A stretch of 52,926 bases of DNA from an uncultured Eubacteriales bacterium. Its GTDB lineage: Bacteria > Bacillota > Clostridia > Oscillospirales > Acutalibacteraceae. A program made the position numbers and the translations under genes. Positions 52,405 to 52,926 of this stretch are shown here, piece by piece (position 1 is the stretch's first letter; each line of letters begins with the position of its first letter). The DNA lies in assembly GCA_934489895.1 (NCBI GenBank), contig CAKSST010000012.1, forward strand, positions 1 through 52,926, in the 5' to 3' direction. The notes under the pieces were generated by a model, which searched no databases, was not told the origin of the DNA, and saw nothing but the letters and a program-made list of their open reading frames with translations.

Positions 52405-52926
52405 GTTGTGTTATACTTATGATGAGCTTTCAAGGGTAATAAAGCGCACAACAAAAAATATGTGTGATGAGATAATATCAGAGGAAAGCTTTGCTTACGA
52501 TGCGGCAGGTAACCTTACAGGTGCACCAAGCAGCAGCTTTGTATATGATACTAATAACCGGCTTACTACCTTTAACTGTTTCCCGATTACCTATGATGCT
52601 GACGGTAATATGATATGCAATACCGCAATGGCATTTGAGTATGACTCTGCAAACAGGCTTATAAATGCAGGCGGGCAAAAATACACATATAATGCTGAGG
52701 ACGTGCGTATATGTAAATATGACGGCACAACCAACACAAAATATTTGTATGATACCAACTGTCGTTTGAGCCGCCTGTTAATGAAGACAACCAACGGTGT
52801 TGTAACAAAGTATTTGTACGGCGTTGACCTTATTGGCGAACAGACAAGCAACGGCTTTAAAACCTATCATTATGATAACCGCGGCAGTGTTGTTGCAATG
52901 GTTGATGCGTATGGTATAGTTACCGA
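52367..52926 (+). pseudogene. Start-less RHS core fragment, second copy, cut by the window edge
   Basis: From 52406 the sequence follows the RHS gene (copy 1 from 50341) in the same frame (CYTYDELSRVIKRTT...), matching it at all but three positions to 52926. The frame is open from 52367, after two in-frame stops (52337, 52364). It has no ribosome binding site and the first ATG is internal at about 52459. This is the layout of an orphan RHS tip cassette: a short core homology region followed by an alternative tip expected beyond the window. Confidence 0.85.

Overview
The window comes from a low-to-moderate GC, endospore-forming Firmicute of class Clostridia. I infer Oscillospirales/Ruminococcaceae-like, but no marker in the window fixes the genus. 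Support: a dnaA-dnaN-S4-recF-DUF370-gyrB-gyrA block in the classical Firmicute order, a SpoIIE homologue, a SigH-like sigma factor, Rex, a monomeric [FeFe] hydrogenase, and ribosome binding sites of the AAGGAGGTGAT type. Genes point away from the dnaA region on both sides, as expected around a replication origin.

Layout. (1) 1-9530: minus-strand accessory module that looks like one end of an integrative/conjugative element: two DNA methyltransferases (adenine and C5-cytosine), two ArdA-like antirestriction proteins, a DUF4314 protein, a tandem ribbon-helix-helix-like protein and several small unknowns. They are packed with 1-11 base gaps or overlaps, and many end in a Met/Gly-rich tail. It stops at the 3' end of tRNA-Arg(ACG) (9531-9607), a likely integration target. 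(2) 9608-20100: oriC region with a consensus dnaA promoter, then dnaA, dnaN, S4 gene, recF, remB-like, gyrB, gyrA, CPBP protease and tadA. (3) 20101-23700: AT-rich regulatory gap with a perfect inverted repeat, [FeFe] hydrogenase, SHOCT-like membrane protein, tRNA-Met and tRNA-Glu, YbaK/ProX deacylase. (4) 23700-32438: DUF1015, a four-gene gliding-type ABC transporter operon (ATPase, permease, auxiliary protein, DUF4340), radical SAM protein and CCA-adding enzyme. (5) 32540-45721: spoIIE with a promoter of unusual spacing, DUF436, HtrA protease plus two-component system, zinc-ribbon protein, sigma factor, phosphohexomutase, FtsW/RodA, DUF4363/DUF421, Rex, and MazF without an adjacent antitoxin. 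(6) 45874-52926: accessory locus with a glycoside-hydrolase-like DUF1906-type protein, a 1710-residue Big2/RHS polymorphic toxin with a lysozyme-like C-terminal tip, a small three-helix membrane protein that is the likely immunity protein, a decayed REP-type transposase/MITE remnant in a short G/A-rich repeat array, and a near-identical start-less second copy of the end of the RHS core that runs off the window.

The most novel parts are the RHS locus, which looks built for tip replacement by homologous recombination, and the accessory operon, where unrelated proteins share a Met/Gly C-terminus whose codons often form the Shine-Dalgarno sequence of the next gene. All assignments come from reading the sequence; no database search was run.
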